NCBI RefSeq assembly: GCF_011250635.1
Contig: NZ_JAANNP010000013.1
Location: forward strand, 1-62,506
Direction of reading: 5' to 3'
Source: Motilibacter deserti
GTDB taxonomy: Bacteria > Actinomycetota > Actinomycetes > Motilibacterales > Motilibacteraceae
DNA length: 62,506 nt
A program made the translations under genes and the position numbers. The notes under the pieces were generated by a model. It ran no database searches, was not told the DNA's origin, and was given only the letters and a program-made list of their open reading frames with translations. Shown here piece after piece: positions 48,710-57,099 of the stretch (position 1 is the stretch's first letter; each line of letters opens with the position of its first letter).

Positions 48710-51184
48710 GTGGCGAACGCGGAGCAGGTGCTGCAGGCAGTCGACGACGTCATCAGCGACGGCGCCCGACGCGGGATGCTCCACGCCGCGGCGGAGGACG
48801 CGCATCTGGACGGGCGCACCATCACGGTCGGCGGGCAGCGGCTCGTCAGCTTCGGCTCCTGCAGCTACCTCGGGCTCGAAGTGCACCCGCAGTTGAAGGC
48901 CGGCGTCGTCGACGCCGTGGAGCGCTTCGGGACGCAGTTCTCCTCGTCACGGGCGTACGTCTCCCCGCCGCGCTACGCCGAGGCGGAGCAGCTGCTCTCG
49001 ACGCTGTTCGGCCGCCCAACCGTCATCACCCCCAGCACCACCATGGGGCACATCGCCACGCTGCCGACGATCCTCGGCCCCGATGACGCGCTCATCCTCG
49101 ACCACCAGGTGCACAACAGCGTCCAGACCGCGGCCAAGCTCGCGCAGGCGCAGGGGACCTCCGTCGAGCTCGTCCCGCACAACGACCTCCGCACGCTCGA
49201 GCGTCGCCTGCAGGAGTATTCCCGAACTCGGCGTCGGGTGTGGTATGCCGCCGACGGCCTCTACAGCATGTACGCCGACTTCGCGCCGGTGGCCGAGCTC
49301 AACGAGGTCGCCGCGCGCCACGACAACCTCTGGCTCTACATCGACGACGCCCACTCGGTGTCCTGGACCGGCCGGCACGGCCGCGGGCACGCCCTCGAGC
49401 ACCTGCGCTCGCCGGCGCTCGAGCGGTCCGTCGTCGCCGGCTCGCTCAACAAGTCCTTCGCCGCCGCCGGCGGGGCCCTGACCTTCCCCACCGAGGAGAT
49501 GCGGCGCCGGGTCTTCACCGTCGGCGGGCCCCTCATCTTCTCCGGCCCGGTGCAGCCGCCGCTGCTCGGCGCGATCCTCGCGTCGGCCAGGCTGCACATG
49601 AGCCCCGCGATCGTCGAGCGACAGGAACGTCTGCTGCACCTGATCCGGCTCTTCAACCGGCTCGCCGCTGACGAGGGCCTGCCGCTCGTCAGCCCGAGCG
49701 AGGCGCCGATCCGCTGCATCGGCGCAGGCAGCCCCGAGGTCGCGTACAACCTGACCACGCGGCTGCGCGATGCCGGCTACTTCGCCGACACGGCGACGTT
49801 CCCCGCGGTGGCTGCGAAGCGCTCCGGTGCGCGCGTCACCATCACCGCGAACCACACCGACGACGACGTCGTCGGCCTGGTGGAGGCGCTCGCCGCCTCG
49901 CTCCCGGCGGCCCTGCACGACGAGGGAAGCTCGCTTCAGGTGCTGACCCGGTCGTTCACAAAGCAGCTCGAAGGCCGGGACGTACGCCTCCGCCCGCTGC
50001 CCGCCGCGTCGCCTGCCGCCAGCGGCCTTGTGCTCGAGCACCACACGACGGTGGACGTCGTCGACCAGGCCGAGTGGGACGCGATGTTCGACGGACGGGG
50101 CGCCTTCACGTGGGACGGCCTGCGGATGCTCGAGGCCGTCTTCGCCGACAAGCACGTGGACGCCGTGGAGCACCGGTGGTCCTTCCACTACTGGCTCGTC
50201 CGTGACGGCTCCAGCGGGCGCCCCGTGGCTGCGACGTTCTTCACGACCGCGCTGTGGAAGGACGACATGCTCGCCGACGAGCACGTGTCCGCCGCCGTCG
50301 AGCGGCTCCGCGCGGACGACCCCTACCACCTCACCTCGCGCGTCGTCGGGATGGGATCGCTGCTGACCGAGGGCGACCACCTCTACCTCGACCGGAGCGC
50401 GGATTGGCGTAGCGCGCTTCGCCTGATCCTCGACGCGGCGCGCGCCGAGGAGGACCTCGCCGGCGCCTCGTCCGTGGTCGTGCGCGACATCGCCGACGGG
50501 GACGACGAGCTCCACGAGCTCATGGTCGCCGAGGGCTTCCTGCGCATCCCCGTCCTCGCGACGTGGGAGCGGGACATCGACTTCGCCGACGACGGGGAGT
50601 TCCTCGCCGGGCTGTCGAAGAAGGCGCGCTACCACCAGCGGACGCAGGTGCTGGCGTGGGAGGGCCGCTATGACGTACGTGCGTATCCCGGCGGGTCGGC
50701 GGAGGCCGCGTCGGTGCCGTCGACCGAGCTCGACCACCTCTACGGGCTCTACCGCAACGTGCACGCCCGCAATCTCGAGCTCAACGTCTTCCCGCTGCCC
50801 CGGCGCGTGCTCGACGCGGTGCTCGCCACTCCCGGCTGGGAGCTGACCGTGCTCCGGCTCGTCGGCGGGCCCGATGCCCCCGTCGCCTTCGGCGTGCAGC
50901 ACCTCGGCGGGCAGCACGTCGCGCCGCTGTTCGTCGGGCTGGACTACGACTACGTGGCCTCGCACCGGGCGTACCAGCAGACGCTGTGGCAGGCGGTCCG
51001 CAGCGGGCGGCGCCGCGGGGCGCGAAAGATCCTGTTCGGCATGAGCGCCGGCCTGCAGAAGTCGCGGTTTGGCGCCACCAGCCAGCGGCGGTGGGCGTAC
51101 GTCCAGGCGAGCGAGACCTACAACCTCGACGTGCTCACGCAGATGCAGGAGAGCCTGCCGCCCGCCCTCCCCGCCGCCGCCTGA
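48710..51184 (+). CDS. Alpha-oxoamine synthase-GNAT acyltransferase fusion
   Basis: 824 residues. The N-terminal about 1-415 is a fold-type I PLP enzyme of the alpha-oxoamine synthase family (KBL, BioF, SPT, CqsA): GSCSYLGLEVHP, His135 in DHQVHNS, IDDAHS at 211-216, and PLP-lysine Lys248 in GSLNKSFAAAGG. These enzymes condense an acyl-CoA or ACP with an amino acid. The C-terminal about 440-815 is a GNAT/BioF2-like acyltransferase (LSKKARYHQRTQVLAW, LYGLYRNVHARNLELNVFPL, LFVGLDYDYV). It probably makes and then N-acylates an aminoketone. GTG 48710 has GGAGGAGG 5 nt upstream; ATG 48647 would add 21 residues but lacks a ribosome site. It is divergent from the GH/GT fusion and ends before repeat E. 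Confidence 0.88.
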   Translation: MANAEQVLQAVDDVISDGARRGMLHAAAEDAHLDGRTITVGGQRLVSFGSCSYLGLEVHPQLKAGVVDAVERFGTQFSSSRAYVSPPRYAEAEQLLSTLFGRPTVITPSTTMGHIATLPTILGPDDALILDHQVHNSVQTAAKLAQAQGTSVELVPHNDLRTLERRLQEYSRTRRRVWYAADGLYSMYADFAPVAELNEVAARHDNLWLYIDDAHSVSWTGRHGRGHALEHLRSPALERSVVAGSLNKSFAAAGGALTFPTEEMRRRVFTVGGPLIFSGPVQPPLLGAILASARLHMSPAIVERQERLLHLIRLFNRLAADEGLPLVSPSEAPIRCIGAGSPEVAYNLTTRLRDAGYFADTATFPAVAAKRSGARVTITANHTDDDVVGLVEALAASLPAALHDEGSSLQVLTRSFTKQLEGRDVRLRPLPAASPAASGLVLEHHTTVDVVDQAEWDAMFDGRGAFTWDGLRMLEAVFADKHVDAVEHRWSFHYWLVRDGSSGRPVAATFFTTALWKDDMLADEHVSAAVERLRADDPYHLTSRVVGMGSLLTEGDHLYLDRSADWRSALRLILDAARAEEDLAGASSVVVRDIADGDDELHELMVAEGFLRIPVLATWERDIDFADDGEFLAGLSKKARYHQRTQVLAWEGRYDVRAYPGGSAEAASVPSTELDHLYGLYRNVHARNLELNVFPLPRRVLDAVLATPGWELTVLRLVGGPDAPVAFGVQHLGGQHVAPLFVGLDYDYVASHRAYQQTLWQAVRSGRRRGARKILFGMSAGLQKSRFGATSQRRWAYVQASETYNLDVLTQMQESLPPALPAAA

Positions 51185-51237
51185 CCCCCGCCCCCCCGGC
51201 CCCCCGGCCCTGACCCCGGCACCGCCCCGGTTTGGCA

Positions 51238-51309
51238 GAATGCCGCATTCTCGCGAACCTATCGGCACAATGCGGCATTCAGCCTGACGGGTACCGCGAG
51301 AATGCGGCA
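51238..51309. repeat. Three-armed inverted repeat E
   Basis: The left arm (GAATGCCGCATTCTCGCG from 51238) can pair either with AATGCGGCATTC at 51269-51280 (12 bp) or with CGCGAGAATGCGGCA at 51295-51309 (15 bp). The first loop contains GCGAACCTATCG as in repeat D. It lies between convergent genes at 51184 and 51493 and is a likely terminator with two alternative folds. Confidence 0.85.
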
Positions 51310-51330
51310 CTGCGACGGAACCGGGCGGGG

Positions 51331-51450
51331 CGGGAGGCGTCGGGGCGGGGCGCTGGGCGTCGGGGCGGGGCGCTGGGCGTCGGGGCCGGGCGATGGGCGT
51401 CGGGGCCGGGCGAGAGGCGTCGGGGCCGGGCAATGGGCGTCGGGGCGGGA
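51331..51450. repeat. 20-bp G-rich tandem repeat, six units
   Basis: Units of the form CGCTGGGCGTCGGGGCGGGG run head to tail with 1-3 changes each. They are intergenic, with four-G runs on the plus strand that could form G-quadruplexes. The last partial unit runs to about 51461. This with repeat E fills the 308-nt gap between the AOS-GNAT gene and nnr. Confidence 0.9.
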
Positions 51451-51492
51451 CGTCGGGACGGGCCCGTGCGGGCGTCGTAGCCGCGGACGGCG

Positions 51493-52914
51493 TCAGCGCA
51501 GGACGGCCCGCAGCGCGGCGGGGAGCGCGTCGAGCACCGCCGAGGCGCTCGTGGAAGCCCCGTCGGCCGCCAGCCGGCCGGCGAGCCCGTGCAGCCAGGC
51601 GGCGACCGACCCCGCGTCGAACGGCGGCAGGCCACCGGCGAGCAGCGCGCCCGCGACCCCGGCGAGCACGTCGCCGGAGCCGGCCGTCGCGAGCCACGGC
51701 GTGCCCGTGGGGTTGACCCGGACGCGGCCGTCGGGCGCGGCGACCACTGTCGTCGAGCCCTTGAGCAGCACCACGCAGCCGGTGGCCCGGGCCGCCTCGC
51801 GCGCCCAGTGCAGCCGCCGCGCCTCGACCTGCTCGCGCGTCGCCTCGACCCCGGCCGCGGCGAGCACGCGGACCAGTTCGCCGGCGTGCGGGGTCAGCAG
51901 CGCGGGGCCGCCCGCCCGGGCGTACGCGGTGGCCGCGGTGGCGTCGAGGACGACCGGCTCGGGCCGGGCAACCTGGTCGAGGACGGCGTCGAGCTCGGGG
52001 ATCCCCGGCCCGATCACCCGGGCCTGCACGCGCCCCTCGCCGGCGACGGCCTCGGGCCAGCGGGCGAGGACGCGGTACGTGGCGTGGTCGGGCCCGACAT
52101 AGCGCACCATGCCGGCCCCGGAGCGGACGGCGGCGCCGGCACAGAGGACGGCGGCGCCGGGGTATTCGTCGCTGCCGGCCACGACACCGACGACACCCCG
52201 CTGGTACTTGTCCGACTCCGGACCGGGCGCGGGCAGCAGCGCCGCCACGTCGTCCGCCTCCAGCGCCTCGACGTCGGGGGCGCCGAGCGCGGCGAGGTGC
52301 GGGCCGAGGCCGATGTCGACGACCTCGACCAGGCCCGCGCAGGACGACCCCGGGTCCACCAGCAGCCCCGGCTTGAGCGTGCCCGGGGTGAGCGTGACGT
52401 CCGCGTGCACGACCTCCCCTGTGGCCTCGCCGGTGGAGGCGTCCACCCCGCTCGGCACGTCGACCGCGACCAGCAGCGCCGCCGACGCCTCCGCCCGGGC
52501 GACCACGCGCGCGGCGTCGGGGCGCAGGCCGCCGGAGCCACCGATGCCGACGATGCCGTCGACCACGAGGTCGGCGTCGTCGAGCAGGTCGGCGCGCTCC
52601 GTCCCGCCGTGCAGCCGGCCGCCGGCGGCGAGGAGCGCGGCCGCCCCCTCCTGGTGGGTGCGCGACCCGAGGCAGAGCGCGTCCACCCGGGCGCCACGCC
52701 GGCCCAGCCGCGCGCCGGCGTGCAGGGCGTCGCCGCCGTTGTCCCCGCTGCCGACGAGGAGCACGACGCGGGTGCCGTACGTCGACCCGAGCAGCCGGGC
52801 GCAGGCCGCGGCGATACCGGCCGCCGCGCGGTCCATCAGCGTCCCCGCGGGCAGGCCCGCCGCGAGCGCGGCCTCGGCCGCGCGCACCGCCTCCACGTCG
52901 TACGCCAGCCTCAC
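51493..52914 (-). CDS. nnr: Bifunctional NAD(P)H-hydrate epimerase/dehydratase
   Basis: A 473-residue metabolite-repair enzyme. The N-terminal YjeF/NnrE domain (about 1-210; [19 protein letters not shown]) epimerises NAD(P)HX. The C-terminal YjeF/NnrD domain (about 225-473; [59 protein letters not shown]) is the ADP-dependent dehydratase. GTG 52914 overlaps the acpS stop by 4 nt. The order acpS-nnr-alr is the conserved actinobacterial arrangement, but alr is 16 kb away here. Confidence 0.95.
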   Translation of the reverse strand: MRLAYDVEAVRAAEAALAAGLPAGTLMDRAAAGIAAACARLLGSTYGTRVVLLVGSGDNGGDALHAGARLGRRGARVDALCLGSRTHQEGAAALLAAGGRLHGGTERADLLDDADLVVDGIVGIGGSGGLRPDAARVVARAEASAALLVAVDVPSGVDASTGEATGEVVHADVTLTPGTLKPGLLVDPGSSCAGLVEVVDIGLGPHLAALGAPDVEALEADDVAALLPAPGPESDKYQRGVVGVVAGSDEYPGAAVLCAGAAVRSGAGMVRYVGPDHATYRVLARWPEAVAGEGRVQARVIGPGIPELDAVLDQVARPEPVVLDATAATAYARAGGPALLTPHAGELVRVLAAAGVEATREQVEARRLHWAREAARATGCVVLLKGSTTVVAAPDGRVRVNPTGTPWLATAGSGDVLAGVAGALLAGGLPPFDAGSVAAWLHGLAGRLAADGASTSASAVLDALPAALRAVLR

Positions 52915-53297
52915 GATGCGCCCTCCTGTCCCTTCGCGGGCGCCCCGGCCCCTTCGGCGACCACCACCGCCGACGCGATGCCCGCGTCGTGGCTGAGCGA
53001 CACGTGCCAGGCGAGCACGCCGCGCCGCTCGGCCTCCGCGGCGACCGTCCCCGTCACCCGGATGTGCGGCCGGCCGGCGTCGTCCCGGATCACCTCGGCA
53101 TCCACCCAGCGCAGCCCCCGCGGCGCCCCGAGCGCCTTCGCCACCGCCTCCTTCGCCGCGAACCGGGCGGCGAGGCTGGCCGGCGGCAGCTCCTGCTCGT
53201 CGGGGGTGAACAGCCGGCCGCGCAGCCGCGGCGACCGCTCCAGCGTGGCCGAGAACCGCGCGACGTCCACCACGTCGATGCCGACTCCGAGGATCAC
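52911..53297 (-). CDS. acpS: Holo-[acyl-carrier-protein] synthase
   Basis: A 128-residue phosphopantetheinyl transferase that activates acyl carrier proteins from CoA. Motifs [12 protein letters not shown] (Mg-binding Asp), [13 protein letters not shown] (Glu/Lys) and WHVSLSHD are intact. A short Ala/Gly/Pro tail extends beyond the domain. GTG 53297 is used, and the stop overlaps the nnr start. It lies 31 nt downstream of a diguanylate cyclase gene on the same strand, so the two may be cotranscribed. Confidence 0.95.
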   Translation of the reverse strand: MILGVGIDVVDVARFSATLERSPRLRGRLFTPDEQELPPASLAARFAAKEAVAKALGAPRGLRWVDAEVIRDDAGRPHIRVTGTVAAEAERRGVLAWHVSLSHDAGIASAVVVAEGAGAPAKGQEGAS

Positions 53298-53328
53298 GGC
53301 GCCATCCTGCCCGCAGCGGGTGTGGCGC

Positions 53329-54834
53329 TCAGCGCCGCCCGGCCGGCCCTCGCTTGTCGGCGTACATCCTGGCGTCGGCGGCGCGCAGCATCGCCTCGAA
53401 GTCGTGCACGCCCTCTTCCGGCGCCGCGGCCCCGATGCTGACCCCGACGTTCACCACCTTGCCCTCGACGAGGTAGGGCGAGGAGACCTGCTCGACGAGG
53501 CGCTGCACGGCCGCGTCGACGTCGCCGGGCCCGCGCACGCTCGTCGTGAGCAGCACGCAGAACTCGTCGCCGCCGATGCGGGCTGGCAGGTCTCCCTCGC
53601 GCAGCGCCGCCTGCATGCGCCCGGCGACCTGGCGCAGCAAGTCGTCGCCGGCCCGGTGGCCGTACTCGTCGTTGACCTGCTTGAAGCCGTCGAGATCGAT
53701 GTAGAGCAGGGCCAGGTGGCCGCCCTCGCGCCGTGCCCGGGCCAGCTCGCGGCGGGCGACCTCCTCGAGCTGGCCACGGTTGGCCAGCCCGGTCAGCGGG
53801 TCGTGCCGGGCGGCGTGGTGCAGCCGGCTGCGCTCGTGCATGACCTCGACCGAGCGGCGGGCCGCGTCCACCATCGTCGCGGCGACGCCGGCGACCGACG
53901 GCTTGATCGGGCCGGGCGCCTGCACCAGGAGCCATTCGCGCCGCTCGCCCACCGTCGGCAGCTCGACCGCCGCTTCGCCCGGCGGCGGCGGGTCGGAGGT
54001 CAGGTGGGTCCGGGCACCGTCGACGACGTCGGCGAGGGCCGAGCGCAGCCGGTCGCGCACGTCGCCGGCCGAGCGCAGCGCCGACAGCTCGACGACGAAG
54101 CCGAGCGCCCGGTGCAGCCGCTCGGCCTCGCGGCGCTGCCGCTCGTGCACGGCGACGACGAGGCTGACCGCGGCGGCCACGACCGCCGCCGACCACAGCA
54201 CTGCCGGCGTCCGCTCGCCCCAGGCTGCCAGCGCGGCGCCGACGGCCGCGGACGCTGCAGCGGTGGGCGTCGCGCACCGGCACAGCCGCGCGAGCGCCGG
54301 GCCGCCCCTGCCGCCGATCTCGGTGCGGGCAAGGAGCACCCGGGTGGTGAGCAGGGCGCCGACGAACGCCGTGGACGCAGCGACCAGGGCCCGCTCCCCC
54401 ACCGGCTCGACGCCCGAGGCCGCAAGGAGGACCAGCCCGGCCGCGCCCGTCACGGTGTGCGCGGCCGACGTCAGGGCCGCGCGGTGCCAGGCGGCGCGCT
54501 CCTGCAGCAGCAGCGCCGCGGCCATGCCCGTGGCGAGCGTCAGTAGCGCGGCGGGCCCGGGCAGCAGCACGGCGAGGGGGACGTACGCCACCGGGGCCGT
54601 CCCGGGCAGCTCGCCGCTGCGCCCGCCGCCACCGGACCCGAGGCCGACCGGCCCGGACAGCCCGCCGGAGACCGCGAACACGAGCGCGGCGCAGGGGGCG
54701 AGGACGGCCCACGGCACGGCGGTGGGCAGCAGCAGCGCGGCGGCGACGCACACCGCCAGCGCCGCCGCCAGCAGCGGGCGGGTGAGCGGCAGGGAGGGCC
54801 TGGCGCTCTGCGGGCCCGTGCCCTGCGGGCGCAT
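53329..54834 (-). CDS. Membrane diguanylate cyclase (GGDEF)
   Basis: 501 residues. Several hydrophobic segments span about 20-235, a linker/GAF-like stretch about 240-330, and the C-terminal GGDEF domain about 340-501. The active site reads [12 protein letters not shown] and the inhibitory I-site RxxD is present (REGD, five residues before GGDEF). It should therefore synthesise c-di-GMP with product inhibition. ATG 54834 has AGGGG 5 nt upstream; GTG 54927, with an AAGG site, would add 31 basic residues. It lies between glmS (upstream) and acpS (downstream), an insertion into the conserved backbone. Confidence 0.92.
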   Translation of the reverse strand: MRPQGTGPQSARPSLPLTRPLLAAALAVCVAAALLLPTAVPWAVLAPCAALVFAVSGGLSGPVGLGSGGGGRSGELPGTAPVAYVPLAVLLPGPAALLTLATGMAAALLLQERAAWHRAALTSAAHTVTGAAGLVLLAASGVEPVGERALVAASTAFVGALLTTRVLLARTEIGGRGGPALARLCRCATPTAAASAAVGAALAAWGERTPAVLWSAAVVAAAVSLVVAVHERQRREAERLHRALGFVVELSALRSAGDVRDRLRSALADVVDGARTHLTSDPPPPGEAAVELPTVGERREWLLVQAPGPIKPSVAGVAATMVDAARRSVEVMHERSRLHHAARHDPLTGLANRGQLEEVARRELARARREGGHLALLYIDLDGFKQVNDEYGHRAGDDLLRQVAGRMQAALREGDLPARIGGDEFCVLLTTSVRGPGDVDAAVQRLVEQVSSPYLVEGKVVNVGVSIGAAAPEEGVHDFEAMLRAADARMYADKRGPAGRR

Positions 54835-55141
54835 GTGCGCCCCTGCGTTCCCCTGGCGGGACGAGCGGGGAGCGCGGCGACGACCTCGAGCCCGGGACGC
54901 GACGGCCCCGTCACTCTTCGTCGCCACTTTTCGCCTTTCGCCCACCACTCTCCGGCACTTCAGCACAGAGAGTAATCAGCGAAAGGTTGTCGGCGCAGCT
55001 TTCGCCGCGGCAACCACCGGAATGGCGGACGCCTATTGCGCTGCGCCAATTGACCGGAGCGGAGCGTCACGAACGTCCAGCGAATGGCCGGACCGGGCAT
55101 GAGCAGTACGGCTCAGCCGTTCTAGTGCATTGAGCAATAGC
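54835..55141. other. Upstream region of the diguanylate cyclase gene
   Basis: No further gene seen. It contains the alternative GTG start at 54927 and, on the minus strand around 54990, GCCGACAA, which resembles a sigma-WhiG/FliA -10 (GCCGATAA). I could not find a matching TAAA -35 at proper spacing, so this is weak. Confidence 0.35.
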
Positions 55142-55173
55142 GCGCCGGACGCCCGGCGAAGGGCGCCCGGCGC
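55142..55173 (-). terminator. glmS terminator
   Basis: A GCGCCGG-a-CGCCC arm pairs with GGGCG-c-CCGGCGC, loop GGCGAA, 7 nt past the glmS stop. Confidence 0.75.
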
Positions 55174-55179
55174 GGCGGG

Positions 55180-57045
55180 CTATTCGACGGTGACCGACTT
55201 GGCCAGGTTGCGCGGCTGGTCGACGTCGAGCCCGCGGGCGAGCGCGAGCTCACAGGCGAAGACCTGCAGCGGCACCGTCGCGACGAGCGGCGCGAGCAGC
55301 GTCGCGGTGCGCGGGGTGCGGATCACGGTGTCGGCATAGGGCGTGACCGCCTCGTCGCCCTCCTCCGCGATCACGATGGTGCGGGCCCCGCGGGCGCGTA
55401 CCTCCTGGATGTTGCTCACGATCTTCTGGTGGATGACCGAGCGCCCGCGCGGCGACGGGACGACCACGACGACCGGCAGGCCGTCCTCGATGAGCGCGAT
55501 CGGGCCGTGCTTGAGCTCGCCGGCCGCGAACGCCTCGGCGTGCATGTAGGCCAGCTCCTTGAGCTTGAGCGCGCCCTCGAGGGCCACCGGGTAGCCGACG
55601 TGGCGGCCGAGGAAGAGGACGGCCTTGGCGTCGGCCAGCGAGCGGGCGAGCTCGCGCACCGGCTCGACGGTGTCGAGGACGTCGTCGACCGCGTCGGGCA
55701 TCGCCGCGAGCTCGCGGACGATGGCCTGCACCTCGTCGGCGAACTTGGTCCCGCGCACCTGGGCGAGGAAGAGGCCGAGCAGGTAGCACGCGACGAGCTG
55801 GGTGAGGAAGGTCTTGGTCGCGGCGACCCCGACCTCCGGGCCGGCGTGGGTGTAGAGCACCGCGTCGGACTCGCGCGGGATCGTCGACCCGTTGGTGTTG
55901 CAGATCGCGATGACGCGCGCCTTCTGCTCCCGGGCGTGCCGGACCGCCATGAGGGTGTCCATGCTCTCGCCGGACTGCGAGATCGCCACGACGAGGGTGG
56001 AGCGGTCGATGATCGGGTCGCGGTAGCGGAACTCCGAGGCCACCTCGACCTCGACCGGCAGCCGCGTCCAGTGCTCGATCGCGTACTTCGCGATGAGCCC
56101 GGCGTGGTAGGACGAGCCGCAGGCGATCACGATCACCTTGTCGACCTCGCGCAGGTCCTCCTCGGACAGCCGGACCTCGTCCAGCGCCAGCCGACCCGTG
56201 TCGTCGATGCGCCCGAGCAGGGTGTCCGCGACGGACCTGGGCTGCTCGGCGATCTCCTTGAGCATGAAGTAGGGGTAGCCGCCCTTCTCCGCCGCCGAGG
56301 CGTCCCAGTCGACGTGGTACTCCTTCGGCTGCACCTCGTTGCCGTCGAAGTCGGTCATCGTGATGCCCTCGGGGCGCAGCTCGACGACCTGCCCGTCGGC
56401 CACCTCGACCGCGTTGCGGGTGTATTCGATGAACGCGGCCACGTCCGAGGCGAGGAAGTTCTCCCCGTCCCCGCGGCCCACCACGAGCGGGCTGTTGCGG
56501 CGCGCGGCCACGACCACGTCGGGGGCGGACCCGTGGGTCGCGACCAGCGTGAAGGCCCCGTCGAGCCGGCTGCACACCCGGCGCAGCGCCTCGGCGAGGT
56601 CGGCCTCGCCGCCGTCCTCCTGCTGCCCGTCGAACTCGTCGGCCAGCAGGTGGGCGACGACCTCGGTGTCGGTCTCCGAGACCAGCTCGTGGCCGCGAGC
56701 CTCCAGCTCGGCGCGGAGCGTGGCGAAGTTCTCGATGATCCCGTTGTGGATGACCGCGACACTGCCCGTGTCGTCCAGGTGCGGGTGGGCGTTCCGGTCG
56801 TTCGGCGCGCCGTGCGTCGCCCAGCGGGTGTGCCCCATGCCGGTCGAGCTGGCCGGCAGCGGCTGCTCGCCGAGAGCGGCCTCCAGGTTGGCCAGCTTGC
56901 CCGCGCGCTTGCGCGTGGCCAGCTTGCCCTCGGACACCACCGCGACCCCCGCGGAGTCGTATCCGCGGTACTCCAGGCGGCGCAGCCCGTTCATCACGAC
57001 GTCCAGCGCCGGCTTGCTCCCGACGTAACCCACGATCCCGCACAT
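55180..57045 (-). CDS. glmS: Glutamine-fructose-6-phosphate aminotransferase
   Basis: Makes glucosamine 6-phosphate from fructose 6-phosphate and glutamine, the first step to UDP-GlcNAc. 621 residues: N-terminal nucleophile Cys2 (MCGIVGYVG) of the class II glutaminase domain (about 1-235; RWATHGAPNDRNAHPH), then two SIS isomerase domains (CGSSYHAGLIAKY, SQSGESMDTL, LGRHVGYPVALEGALKLKE, ELKHGPIALI), ending LAKSVTVE. It starts at the ATG at 57045. It lies between two c-di-GMP genes and has its own terminator. No glmS ribozyme is expected or seen. Confidence 0.97.
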   Translation of the reverse strand: MCGIVGYVGSKPALDVVMNGLRRLEYRGYDSAGVAVVSEGKLATRKRAGKLANLEAALGEQPLPASSTGMGHTRWATHGAPNDRNAHPHLDDTGSVAVIHNGIIENFATLRAELEARGHELVSETDTEVVAHLLADEFDGQQEDGGEADLAEALRRVCSRLDGAFTLVATHGSAPDVVVAARRNSPLVVGRGDGENFLASDVAAFIEYTRNAVEVADGQVVELRPEGITMTDFDGNEVQPKEYHVDWDASAAEKGGYPYFMLKEIAEQPRSVADTLLGRIDDTGRLALDEVRLSEEDLREVDKVIVIACGSSYHAGLIAKYAIEHWTRLPVEVEVASEFRYRDPIIDRSTLVVAISQSGESMDTLMAVRHAREQKARVIAICNTNGSTIPRESDAVLYTHAGPEVGVAATKTFLTQLVACYLLGLFLAQVRGTKFADEVQAIVRELAAMPDAVDDVLDTVEPVRELARSLADAKAVLFLGRHVGYPVALEGALKLKELAYMHAEAFAAGELKHGPIALIEDGLPVVVVVPSPRGRSVIHQKIVSNIQEVRARGARTIVIAEEGDEAVTPYADTVIRTPRTATLLAPLVATVPLQVFACELALARGLDVDQPRNLAKSVTVE

Positions 57046-57099
57046 GCGACCAAGGCTACGGGGCGAGCCAGCCGTCTCCGGACAGGCGAGCCGCGGCGC

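Noticed and set aside
51331-51461. CRISPR-like array
   Set aside because: The repeats are contiguous 20-mers without spacers, and there are no cas genes.
54960-55141. tRNA or small RNA gene upstream of the diguanylate cyclase
   Set aside because: No cloverleaf or conserved T-loop could be folded; only a terminator and promoter-like elements are visible.
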